Shown one piece after another: positions 16,353 to 23,559 of a DNA stretch of 64,000 nt. Source of the stretch: CAYLKS01 sp964384205 [NCBI: uncultured bacterium] (lineage in GTDB: Bacteria > JAGOEH01); assembly GCA_964384205.1 (NCBI GenBank), contig CAYLKS010000002.1, forward strand, positions 1-64,000, in the 5' to 3' direction. Numbering within the stretch: position 1 is the stretch's first letter; each line of letters opens with the position of its first letter. The notes under the pieces are model-generated. The model searched no databases and had not been told where the DNA came from. It saw only the letters and a program-made list of their open reading frames with translations. A program made the translations under genes and the position numbers.

Positions 16353-18758
16353 TTAAAAAATAATTTTTATTTCATTTAACCTATTTTCTTTCCCAGCATT
16401 TATTACCAATAATAACTTTTCAGGAATATACCTATAATCTATCTTCTTTTTGCCTATTAAAACAGCCTGGGGCTCAGTAGCTATACCATAAAAATTTAAA
16501 ATAATATCTCTATTTGATATTTTATAGTTATTATATCTAAGAACTCTTTTAAAAAGAATATCTTTACCATTTCTTATAAATTTATAAACAGTAATTCTAT
16601 ACTTATCTTTCATAAAATCAAAAGAAGAACCATCATCTTCATAAAAACTAATTGAATCTTCTTTCAAATCTCCTGGAAATATTTCAAGGGTAAGTTCATT
16701 TATAGGCTTTTCATCAGTATATTGAACAGGATCTCGCAAAGGAATAATAGCTCCTTCTTTTAAATAAATAGGTATTTTAGCTAAAGGAACTTCCACCTTA
16801 TATTCCTTTAAACCATCAAGTACCTCAAAATTATTGTAATCAAACCATTTCCCCTTCGGTAAATAAACCTTTTGCAAACTACAATTGTAAGTTACAGGAG
16901 CAATTAACATCTTATCACCAAAATAAAATTGATATTCATAGATATAATAGGTAGCTTTTATATCCTGTGGATCATACCAGAATAAAGGTTTTAAAATAGG
17001 AACCCCTTTTTTATGAGAAATATAAAATTGTGAATATAAATATGGTATTATTCTATATCTAAAATTTAAAAATTTTCTACAAATATTTTCAACTTCTCTA
17101 TTATAAACCCAAGGTTCCTGTCTATTTGTACCCCATGCAGAATGTGTTCTAAAAAATGGACTAAAGGCACCAACTTGAAACCATCTTGTAAAAAGAATTC
17201 CATCGGGATTATCAATAAAACCGCCAACATCTGTACCAACAAAAGGCACACCGCTTATACTTAAATTAAGCAACATTCTAATACCAATACGTAAATGTTC
17301 CCAGCTTGCAACATTATCCCCGGTCCATACTGCAGCATATTTTTGAATACCTGCAAATCCAGCACGAGTTAAAATAAAAGGACGCTTTTTAGTATAACCA
17401 GCAACCCCGTTATAAGCTGATTTTGCTTCTAAATATCCATAAAGATTGTGAAACTTTCTATGATCGGCAATCCTTCCTTTATCAAAGAATACCACCTCCG
17501 GTGGGAAAGCCTGTCCCCATACAGCCGGTTCATTCATATCATTCCAAAACCCATCAACACCCGATTTAATCAAAATAGAATATAAATTTCCCCACCACCG
17601 TGATGCTTCCTCATTACTAAAATCTGTAAAATATGATTTGCCAGGCCAAACATCTCCAATATAAACCTCACCATCAGGATATTTGACAAAATAATTATTC
17701 TTTAATCCCTGATCAGCAACAAAATAACCATCTTCTGCCTTCACACCCGGATCAATTATAGTTACCAGCTTAAATCCCATTTTATGAAGTTTATCATTCA
17801 TCTTATGTGGTTTAGGGAATCTCTCATTATTCCAGGTAAAAACTTTATAATTATCCATATAATCAATATCTAAATAAATTACATCTGCCGGTAACTTTCT
17901 TTCTCTAAATGTTTTTGCTATACTTAAAACTTCAGAATCAGGGAAATAGCTCCATCTACATTGCTGATAACCTAATGACCATAAAGGCGGCATAAACTGC
18001 CTACCAGTCAAAAAAGTATATTTTTCCAGTAACTCATCAAAATTATTAGCATAAATAAAAAAATAATCTATATAACCTCCCTCTGCTCCAAATGAAAAAT
18101 ATCTATGAGTACTTGCTCCAAAATTAAATACTGATCTATAACTATTATTAAAATAAATACCCCACATATCATCTTTATTAACACCTATAAAAAAAGGAAT
18201 AGATTGGTATAAAGCATCTGTTTTTTCTGTATAAGCTGGAATATCTCTATTGTATAATATATATTGTCCACCTCTTTTTTCTAAATGTCCAGTTTTCTCT
18301 CCAAGACCATAAAAACGCAAACCTTCCTGTAATTTTTTATATGTTTTTACTTCATTACCATTTACAGCAAAAGACATATATTTATCATCCTCAATTAACA
18401 TTCTTCCATCTAAAGTAAATATACTTGTTCTAAATCTGTCTTTAAAAATCTTTATTATTAGCTGAGAAGATAATAATTCTATAACATTGCCATTCTCTTT
18501 TATCTTAATCTTCGACATTTTATCGTTATTTATTTCAAGCACATAATCTAATAAAGTATCAGGATTATTTTTATTGTAATAAATATACCGTACAATATCA
18601 TCCTTAACAAATAAAATATCCATTTTATCATTGTTATCAAAAAACAATTTCACACCATTTGATAATTCTTTAAAAGAAGAAACTCTATTCAAAAATTCAA
18701 AATCAGCGAAAACTAAACTATATAATAATAATACTATTAAAATAAATCTTAACTTCAC
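16353..18758 (-). CDS. Exported glycoside hydrolase family 31 (alpha-glucosidase/alpha-xylosidase type)
   Basis: The 801-residue enzyme starts with a Sec signal peptide (MKLRFILIVLLLYSLVFA, cut near residue 18). Then come a galactose-mutarotase-like beta domain (about 25-250), the GH31 barrel (about 255-600) and C-terminal beta domains. The nucleophile Asp is in FWNDMNEPAVW (D407), the acid/base Asp in VWTGDNVASW (D481), and the substrate-shaping FFRTHSAWGTNRQEPW block follows. It would release alpha-linked glucose or xylose from oligosaccharides outside the cytoplasm; the exact sugar cannot be read. Its ATG overlaps the TGA of the ferredoxin gene (ATGA). No lipobox is seen, so it is likely periplasmic or secreted. 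Confidence 0.93.
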   Translation of the reverse strand: MKLRFILIVLLLYSLVFADFEFLNRVSSFKELSNGVKLFFDNNDKMDILFVKDDIVRYIYYNKNNPDTLLDYVLEINNDKMSKIKIKENGNVIELLSSQLIIKIFKDRFRTSIFTLDGRMLIEDDKYMSFAVNGNEVKTYKKLQEGLRFYGLGEKTGHLEKRGGQYILYNRDIPAYTEKTDALYQSIPFFIGVNKDDMWGIYFNNSYRSVFNFGASTHRYFSFGAEGGYIDYFFIYANNFDELLEKYTFLTGRQFMPPLWSLGYQQCRWSYFPDSEVLSIAKTFRERKLPADVIYLDIDYMDNYKVFTWNNERFPKPHKMNDKLHKMGFKLVTIIDPGVKAEDGYFVADQGLKNNYFVKYPDGEVYIGDVWPGKSYFTDFSNEEASRWWGNLYSILIKSGVDGFWNDMNEPAVWGQAFPPEVVFFDKGRIADHRKFHNLYGYLEAKSAYNGVAGYTKKRPFILTRAGFAGIQKYAAVWTGDNVASWEHLRIGIRMLLNLSISGVPFVGTDVGGFIDNPDGILFTRWFQVGAFSPFFRTHSAWGTNRQEPWVYNREVENICRKFLNFRYRIIPYLYSQFYISHKKGVPILKPLFWYDPQDIKATYYIYEYQFYFGDKMLIAPVTYNCSLQKVYLPKGKWFDYNNFEVLDGLKEYKVEVPLAKIPIYLKEGAIIPLRDPVQYTDEKPINELTLEIFPGDLKEDSISFYEDDGSSFDFMKDKYRITVYKFIRNGKDILFKRVLRYNNYKISNRDIILNFYGIATEPQAVLIGKKKIDYRYIPEKLLLVINAGKENRLNEIKIIF

Positions 18759-18949
18759 TTTTCCTCCCTTTTTTTCTCTATTATATTAATAGCTCTAATA
18801 GGACAAATTCCTTCACATAATTTACACCACCTACACTTATCATCAAAAAAAACAACTCTGTCATTTTTAATTAAAACAGCAAATGAAGGGCAAATACCAA
18901 CGCATGTACCACAAAATAAGCATTTATCTATATCTATATTAAAAATCAT
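18755..18949 (-). CDS. Small 2[4Fe-4S] ferredoxin
   Basis: This 64-residue protein has two clusters of the type C-x2-C-x2-C-x3-C-P (CLFCGTCVGICP and CRWCKLCEGICP), enough for two [4Fe-4S] centres and little else. It is a soluble low-potential electron carrier. The spacing between the two motifs is 22 residues, slightly longer than in clostridial ferredoxin. It is translationally coupled to the GH31 glucosidase downstream, an unexpected pairing, and lies 80 bases after the NapH-like membrane iron-sulfur protein, with which it more probably works. No consensus promoter was seen in the gap. Confidence 0.88.
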   Translation of the reverse strand: MIFNIDIDKCLFCGTCVGICPSFAVLIKNDRVVFFDDKCRWCKLCEGICPIRAINIIEKKREEK

Positions 18950-19029
18950 AAAATATAAATTACTAATTTTTCCTATTAAATCAAGAAAAAAATTATACTA
19001 AAAAATTTATTTATAACTTTCAAATATTA

Positions 19030-19797
19030 TTACATATCATTTATTTTAAAAAAAGGGCAAGCATGTACACACTCTCCACATTGAATGCAGCTTATATTAT
19101 TAATATCTTCTCTATATTCCAAAATTTTTATAAACATCGGACAATTTTTTTCACATTGATAGCAATTAATACATTTATCTATAGCATTAATTGAAATCGT
19201 TTTATTTTTTATAAAAAAATGAGAAATATAACCAACAACTCCCATCAAAAATCCAAGGGGACATATAAAACGACAAAAAAATCTAGGAATAAAATAAGAT
19301 AATACAAATAACACTAACAAAGCTATAATACTATAAATAATAAATTTTCCATATATCAGATTTGCAGATAACATAATAAGGCAAAATCTATCAAAAAATA
19401 ATTTATTAGTCAGTAATAAAGGAACTAAAACAACTGCTAATAAAACAAAAAAGGAAAAAATCAAAGAAAGTTTATTCAATTTTTGATTGAAAGAAAAAAA
19501 ACTAAATTTTCCCTTTCTCCTGTCATAAATTAAATCATAGATAAATCCCACAGGGCATGCATAAGAACAAATCCGCCTTCTATAAACAATTGCGAATAAC
19601 AATACTAATATAAAAAAAACAGCCCCTATTTTAAAAACAATAATATTCTTTTTTATAAAAAAATAAAAAAAACAAATAAAAGAATTAGGACAGAATTGAT
19701 GAAACAAATAAACCGATTTAGAAATAAAAAGGTAACTAATAAATATAAAAAAAATAAAAAAAGACACTCCATTAAAATATAATCTTTTTTTCTTCAT
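19030..19797 (-). CDS. NapH-like membrane polyferredoxin (4Fe-4S binding protein)
   Basis: The 255-residue protein has about five membrane segments followed by a cytoplasmic C-terminal domain with two [4Fe-4S] motifs, CINCYQCEKNCP and CIQCGECVHACP. Two membrane-edge motifs ICSYACPVGF and FFCRFICPLGF are the C-x3-C-P marks of the NapH/NosR/RdxA group, proteins that pass electrons between the quinone pool and periplasmic or membrane partners. No nitrate, nitrous oxide or cbb3 oxidase gene is near, so its partner is unknown. I use ATG 19797; a TTG eight codons upstream is possible. There is no ribosome binding site and only 28 bases between the upstream terminator and this start, so transcription may depend on read-through. 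Confidence 0.8.
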   Translation of the reverse strand: MKKKRLYFNGVSFFIFFIFISYLFISKSVYLFHQFCPNSFICFFYFFIKKNIIVFKIGAVFFILVLLFAIVYRRRICSYACPVGFIYDLIYDRRKGKFSFFSFNQKLNKLSLIFSFFVLLAVVLVPLLLTNKLFFDRFCLIMLSANLIYGKFIIYSIIALLVLFVLSYFIPRFFCRFICPLGFLMGVVGYISHFFIKNKTISINAIDKCINCYQCEKNCPMFIKILEYREDINNISCIQCGECVHACPFFKINDM

Positions 19798-19825
19798 AAA
19801 ATAAAATTTCGAACAATACAATAAA

Positions 19826-19858
19826 AAAAGCAGAGAAACCTAAAGTCTCTCTGCTTTT
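19826..19858 (-). terminator. Rho-independent terminator of the exbB-tonB operon
   Basis: On the - strand a perfect 11-bp stem (arms 19858-19848 and 19836-19826) with an 11-base loop is followed by a run of T. It begins 13 bases after the tonB stop codon. Confidence 0.88.
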
Positions 19859-19871
19859 CTACAATTCTATT

Positions 19872-20510
19872 CTATTTATTTTTCAAATAAAATTTAAAAG
19901 GTATTGTTACCCAAACTTTTACAGGTTTATCTCTCTGATATGCAGGAGAGAATTTCCATTTTTTTACAGCTTCAATCGCAGCTTCAACACAACCTGAATT
20001 ACCAGTAGTATTTTTAACAACCTTAATATTTGAAGGTCTCACATTACCTGATGTATCAACAACAAATTTAAGCCAAACTACACCCTCAATACCTGCTTTA
20101 CGTGCGATTTCTGGATATTTAGGTTCAACTCTTTTAACAACTTGTGGTGCTTTATCATAAGCAACAAATTCCGGAACTTCTTCTTCTTCAGGAGGAGGTG
20201 GAGGAGGTGGTTCTTCATTAAAATCAATAGTAGTAGATGTTATTGTAACATCATCTGGAAGATCCTCATCTTCTGATTCAATAGGTACAGCAGGTCTTTC
20301 AGGTGGTGGCGCAGCAGTCATTTGTTGAGTCTGGGGTATATTTTCCACCTGAATCTCAATACGAGGCTTAACCAATGGCATAACCTCAACTTCAAATGTT
20401 CTCCAGGTGAGAAGAGCTAATAAAAATGCCGCCAGACCAACAACTATACTTTCTGAAAACCATTTTTTACTTATAGCTCTAATATCATAATCTATATGTT
20501 TTTTTATCAA
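19872..20510 (-). CDS. tonB: TonB energy-transducing protein
   Basis: The 212-residue protein has a short cytoplasmic head, one membrane helix (about 20-38), a Pro/Glu-rich periplasmic spacer (PPPERP, then a run of seven prolines and four glutamates) and a TonB C-terminal domain (about 125-212) with the typical RVEPKYPEIARKAGIEGVVW and CVEAAIEAVKKWKFSPA blocks. It carries energy from the ExbB/ExbD motor to outer-membrane receptors such as the one at 23534-25927. The start is uncertain: TTG 20510 has GAGG nine bases upstream; the alternative GTG 20516 is only three bases from it. It is the last gene of exbB-exbD-exbD-tonB and is followed by a strong terminator. Confidence 0.9.
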   Translation of the reverse strand: MIKKHIDYDIRAISKKWFSESIVVGLAAFLLALLTWRTFEVEVMPLVKPRIEIQVENIPQTQQMTAAPPPERPAVPIESEDEDLPDDVTITSTTIDFNEEPPPPPPPEEEEVPEFVAYDKAPQVVKRVEPKYPEIARKAGIEGVVWLKFVVDTSGNVRPSNIKVVKNTTGNSGCVEAAIEAVKKWKFSPAYQRDKPVKVWVTIPFKFYLKNK

Positions 20511-20526
20511 AACCACTCACCTCTTT

Positions 20527-20940
20527 TTAAGATTTTCTCTTTCGTCTTGTTGCAAAATTAACTCTTAAACCATTACCCTTTCTCATCTCTTCAATAAGAA
20601 TATTTACATTTCCATATTGCAACTTCTCATCTATCTTTAAAGAAAAAATTAATCGCGGATTATCCACCAATTTTTGTCTTACAACACTATGAACTGCATA
20701 AGGATCAACCAATTTATCATCAATAGAAATATTAAAAGCTCTATCCGCATAAATATGTGCAATATTTCTTTTAGTAGGAACCTTTTCTGAAATCTCAGTA
20801 GCAGGAAGTCTTACTTTTAACCCCTGATACTTCTTAAATACAGTAGATACCATAAAAAATATCAATAATAGAAATACTATATCAGCCATTGAGCCTGAAG
20901 GTATCGTTTCCTTAGCACTTGATTTTTTTCTTATCTTCAT
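20527..20940 (-). CDS. exbD: ExbD/TolR family biopolymer transport protein (second copy)
   Basis: The 137-residue protein has the ExbD layout: short basic N-terminus, one membrane helix carrying the conserved Asp in SGSMADIVFLLLIFF (D20), and a periplasmic domain ending in RVNFATRRKRKS. It works with ExbB in the inner membrane as proton-driven motor for TonB. Two distinct ExbD genes in a row are common in Bacteroidetes-like TonB operons. It starts nine bases after the first exbD. Confidence 0.92.
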   Translation of the reverse strand: MKIRKKSSAKETIPSGSMADIVFLLLIFFMVSTVFKKYQGLKVRLPATEISEKVPTKRNIAHIYADRAFNISIDDKLVDPYAVHSVVRQKLVDNPRLIFSLKIDEKLQYGNVNILIEEMRKGNGLRVNFATRRKRKS

Positions 20941-20949
20941 AATCAGCTC

Positions 20950-21354
20950 CTATTTCTCGTAATTAGCAATAGATATTTTATCACAGCCTGTTTTCTTGAT
21001 CTGATCCAGAACCTGAATAAAGTAATTATATTCCGTATCCTCACTAGCTTTTACTGATACTATCAAATTTGGATTCTCTGTAATTCTCTTTTTTATTTCT
21101 TTATATACTCCTCTAATACTCATTGCTTGATCATCAATTAATACATTTCCACTGGCATTAACTAAAACATTACAAATATTCTTTTTTGGAATTTCTTTAG
21201 CTTCACCCGGAGGTGGTAAAACCAGTCCAAGGCCTTTATCCTTATTCATAGTAGTTGTAACTAGAAAGAAAATCAAAAGCAAAAATACTACATCGGCCAT
21301 TGAACCTGAAGGAATGTCTGCATCTCCTCTTATTCTTCTTCTTTTACTAAGCAT
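20950..21354 (-). CDS. exbD: ExbD/TolR family biopolymer transport protein (first copy)
   Basis: This 134-residue ExbD-like protein has SGSMADVVFLLLIFF with the conserved membrane Asp (D20) and a periplasmic domain with ENPNLIVSVKASEDTEY, the usual ExbD fold. AGGAG precedes the ATG. It shares about a third of its residues with the next ExbD, so the two probably assemble as a heteromeric pair around ExbB. Confidence 0.92.
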   Translation of the reverse strand: MLSKRRRIRGDADIPSGSMADVVFLLLIFFLVTTTMNKDKGLGLVLPPPGEAKEIPKKNICNVLVNASGNVLIDDQAMSIRGVYKEIKKRITENPNLIVSVKASEDTEYNYFIQVLDQIKKTGCDKISIANYEK

Positions 21355-21374
21355 AATCTATCTCCTGAAAATTA

Positions 21375-21989
21375 TCAGGATTTTTGTTTATTTTCTAATA
21401 AATATTCTACTAAAACTGTTGAGCTCTCTTCCATTTCAATTACTATTTTATCAATCTGTGAAATAAAAAAGTTATAAAAAGCCTGCACAGGAATAGCAAT
21501 AATCAAACCTGTAGCTGTTGTAATCAAAGCTTCTGAAATACCACCTGCAACAATTGTTGGTTCAACATCACCTGCTTTTGCAATAGCATCAAAAGCATTA
21601 ATCATACCACTAACTGTTCCCAAAAATCCAATCATTGGTGCAACATTAATAACAAATGATAACCAAACCATTCCTTTTTCCAAAAAAGCCATCTCAATTG
21701 CACCTGCTTCTTCAATAGCTTTTTCTACAGCTTCAATACCTCTATCTGCTCTTGATAAACCAGAATAAAAAATAGCAGCTAATGGGCCTCTCGTTTTTGT
21801 ACAAACATCCATTGCAGCTTCAACACCACCTTCTTTTAAAGCATATTTAATCTTTTCCAAAAATTTCCTTGTATTAACGCTGGCTTTTGCTATAACAATT
21901 AATCTCCATAAAATAAATGCTACTCCTAACAAAGCTACAAATGCTAATGGCCACATTGCCCATCCACCTTGATGGAACTTTTCCCACAT
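21375..21989 (-). CDS. exbB: ExbB/TolQ/MotA family proton channel
   Basis: The 204-residue protein has three membrane helices in ExbB order: one near the N-terminus (about 13-32) and two after a long cytoplasmic loop, with NVAPMIGFLGTVSGMINAF and the ISEALITTATGLIIAIPVQAFYNFF block holding the conserved Thr residues of the channel. It is the stator that uses proton motive force to power TonB. AAGGAG lies ahead of the ATG, and a strong promoter is found at 22064-22092. First gene of the exbB-exbD-exbD-tonB operon. Confidence 0.93.
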   Translation of the reverse strand: MWEKFHQGGWAMWPLAFVALLGVAFILWRLIVIAKASVNTRKFLEKIKYALKEGGVEAAMDVCTKTRGPLAAIFYSGLSRADRGIEAVEKAIEEAGAIEMAFLEKGMVWLSFVINVAPMIGFLGTVSGMINAFDAIAKAGDVEPTIVAGGISEALITTATGLIIAIPVQAFYNFFISQIDKIVIEMEESSTVLVEYLLENKQKS

Positions 21990-22063
21990 AAACTATTCTC
22001 CTTGTTTTGGGTTTGTTGACAACACTTATTTCTATTTTTCTTAATATTCTTGCTTATTATAAT

Positions 22064-22092
22064 ATTATACTATACTATGTTTGTCAAGTCAA
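22064..22092 (-). promoter_or_regulatory. Sigma-70-type promoter for exbB-exbD-exbD-tonB
   Basis: On the - strand: TTGACT (22092-22087), 17 bp, TATAAT (22069-22064). An overlapping TTGACA lies three bases into the spacer. The leader to exbB is about 68 bases. I see no palindromic repressor site beyond general AT-richness. Confidence 0.75.
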
Positions 22093-22132
22093 ATTTTAAG
22101 ATTTTCATTAAAAAGCTTGATTAATTTTTTTC

Positions 22133-22161
22133 TTGACTTTTCTAAAATATAATATTATTAT
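22133..22161 (+). promoter_or_regulatory. Sigma-70-type promoter for tRNA-Gln
   Basis: TTGACT (22133-22138), 17 bp, TATTAT (22156-22161). Transcription would start near 22168, about six bases before the tRNA, leaving almost no leader. Confidence 0.7.
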
Positions 22162-22173
22162 ATTCTCATAGAT

Positions 22174-22245
22174 TGGGATGTAGCCAAGTGGCAAGGCAGC
22201 GGTTTTTGGTACCGCCATTCGGAGGTTCGAATCCTCCCATCCCAG
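22174..22245 (+). tRNA. tRNA-Gln (anticodon UUG)
   Basis: A 72-base cloverleaf: 7-bp acceptor (TGGGATG with CATCCCA), anticodon stem GCGGT/ACCGC around a loop with TTG at the anticodon position, and T arm GGAGG-TTCGAAT-CCTCC. The U1-A72 pair is typical of glutamine tRNAs. CCA is not encoded. The next coding region begins 20 bases downstream on the same strand. Confidence 0.95.
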
Positions 22246-22265
22246 ATATATCTTTCGGAGAATTA

Positions 22266-22868
22266 ATGAAAAAAATTTTTTTCTACACCATATCTTTAAT
22301 TATTATAATATTTTCTATATACTACTTCTTCTATAATAATAATCTCATAGTAACAAAAATCAATAATAATCTATCAATCTCTCTATCAAATAATAAAACT
22401 ATCTCATTACTTGGAATATATATTCCCAATGAGAAAAAAAATAATGCAAAAATATTCCTTGAAAAATTACTTATGAACAAAAAAGTCTTTATTAAATATG
22501 ATTATACAATTCCTTATCCTTTTTATGATAAATATATTTATTTATATACTGTTCAAAATGATACCTCAATAAATGAACTATTAATAAAAAACAAATATGC
22601 TATTTGCCGGAGTCCTTTCCCTTTCACAAAATTCTACATTTTCAAAAATTTAGAAAAAAAATGTCACTTATCTAAAAAAACTAAAACTAAAAACAAAAAT
22701 ATAAAATTGTCAAATCCTCAATTTTATATTGCTAATAAATCATCAAAAACAATCCATAAACCAGATTGTAAATTTGCGAAAAAAATGAAAAATTCTAACA
22801 AAGTTATATTTAAAAATCTACAAGATGCCCTAAAAAAAGGATATAAAAAATGTCGAATATGTTTTTAA
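22266..22868 (+). CDS. Membrane-anchored nuclease-like (SNase fold) protein with C-terminal zinc-binding motif
   Basis: This 200-residue protein has an N-terminal hydrophobic anchor (about 3-22), a segment resembling the staphylococcal nuclease (OB) fold (about 30-125: ISLSNNKTISLLGIYIP, then KYIYLYTVQNDTSINELLIKNKYA) and a C-terminal Ada-like metal-binding motif (about 160-200), H-K-P-D-C with a later C-R-I-C. In active SNases the block reads R-L-x-G-I-D-x-P-E; here the Arg, Asp and Glu positions are Ser, Tyr and Asn, so nuclease activity looks lost. The fold may serve binding instead. The ATG has GGAG seven bases upstream and lies 20 bases after tRNA-Gln. Start upstream of 22266 would run into the tRNA. 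Confidence 0.65.
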   Translation: MKKIFFYTISLIIIIFSIYYFFYNNNLIVTKINNNLSISLSNNKTISLLGIYIPNEKKNNAKIFLEKLLMNKKVFIKYDYTIPYPFYDKYIYLYTVQNDTSINELLIKNKYAICRSPFPFTKFYIFKNLEKKCHLSKKTKTKNKNIKLSNPQFYIANKSSKTIHKPDCKFAKKMKNSNKVIFKNLQDALKKGYKKCRICF

Positions 22869-23527
22869 ATAATCTATCAAACACTGAATTTATCAATTTA
22901 TTTGGATTGCATCCAAACGAATTAATATATGACATAATTATTTCTCCTATCATTACAAAAAAATTTATTCCAAATGATATTATTATACAGAGTAATACAA
23001 AAAATCTTTTTAAATCATATACAATCAAAATTAATAACAAAATATATCTACTATTTAAAACTTTACCTTATTATGGTTATAATATCGACTTAATAAACTT
23101 TCTATATCCCTATATAAAAAACAAGAATATATTCTTTTTCGGTGCTGCTGGAATATTAGATGATTCCTTAAAATTAAATCAGTTATTACAAGTAAACACA
23201 TTATCATATGTAGACATGAACAATAATATAAAAGACAAAATACAAATTAATACCGAACATGAAGCTATATCCCTTCTTAGCTTACCTTTTATATCACTTG
23301 AAACAAAACAAAATCTAAGTTTCTATCTACAAAAAGGTTTCCAATCAATAGATTTAGAAGCTGGTTTTGTGGCTGATATACTATATAAATACAATATAGT
23401 AAATAATTTCAAAGTATTTATTTTTGGTTCAGATTATCCATTTGAACAAGAAATTCTTACACTCAATACTAATAATTTCAATTCATTAACTCAAACAAAT
23501 TTCTTAAAATTTCTGGATTATTTATAA
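22850..23527 (+). CDS. Unknown cytoplasmic protein, possibly a distant nucleoside-phosphorylase-like fold
   Basis: I do not firmly recognise this 225-residue protein. It has no signal or membrane segment. The order IFFFGAAGILDDSLKLNQLL (about 92-111), an acidic pair near 119, and GFQSIDLEAGFVADILYKYNI followed by KVFIFGSDYP loosely resembles PNP/UDP-phosphorylase-type proteins, where a glycine-rich G-x-A/S-G strand and a D/E-M-E segment line the base-binding pocket. That is a weak pattern match. The ATG overlaps the end of the previous gene by 19 bases with AAGGA about nine bases upstream, so the two products are translated together and may work together. Confidence 0.6.
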   Translation: MSNMFLNNLSNTEFINLFGLHPNELIYDIIISPIITKKFIPNDIIIQSNTKNLFKSYTIKINNKIYLLFKTLPYYGYNIDLINFLYPYIKNKNIFFFGAAGILDDSLKLNQLLQVNTLSYVDMNNNIKDKIQINTEHEAISLLSLPFISLETKQNLSFYLQKGFQSIDLEAGFVADILYKYNIVNNFKVFIFGSDYPFEQEILTLNTNNFNSLTQTNFLKFLDYL

Positions 23528-23533
23528 ATATTT

Positions 23534-23559
23534 TTAAAAAGATATATCAAAAGATATAT
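23534..23559 (-). terminator. Possible terminator overlapping the receptor gene's last codons
   Basis: On the - strand a 7-bp AT stem (23559-23553 and 23548-23542, loop of four) is followed by CTTTTT. The stem is pure A/T apart from one pair, so it is weak. Confidence 0.35.

Noticed and set aside
22173-22265. N-terminal extension of the SNase-like protein
   Set aside because: It would translate the tRNA-Gln gene; ATG 22266 with GGAG is the sensible start.
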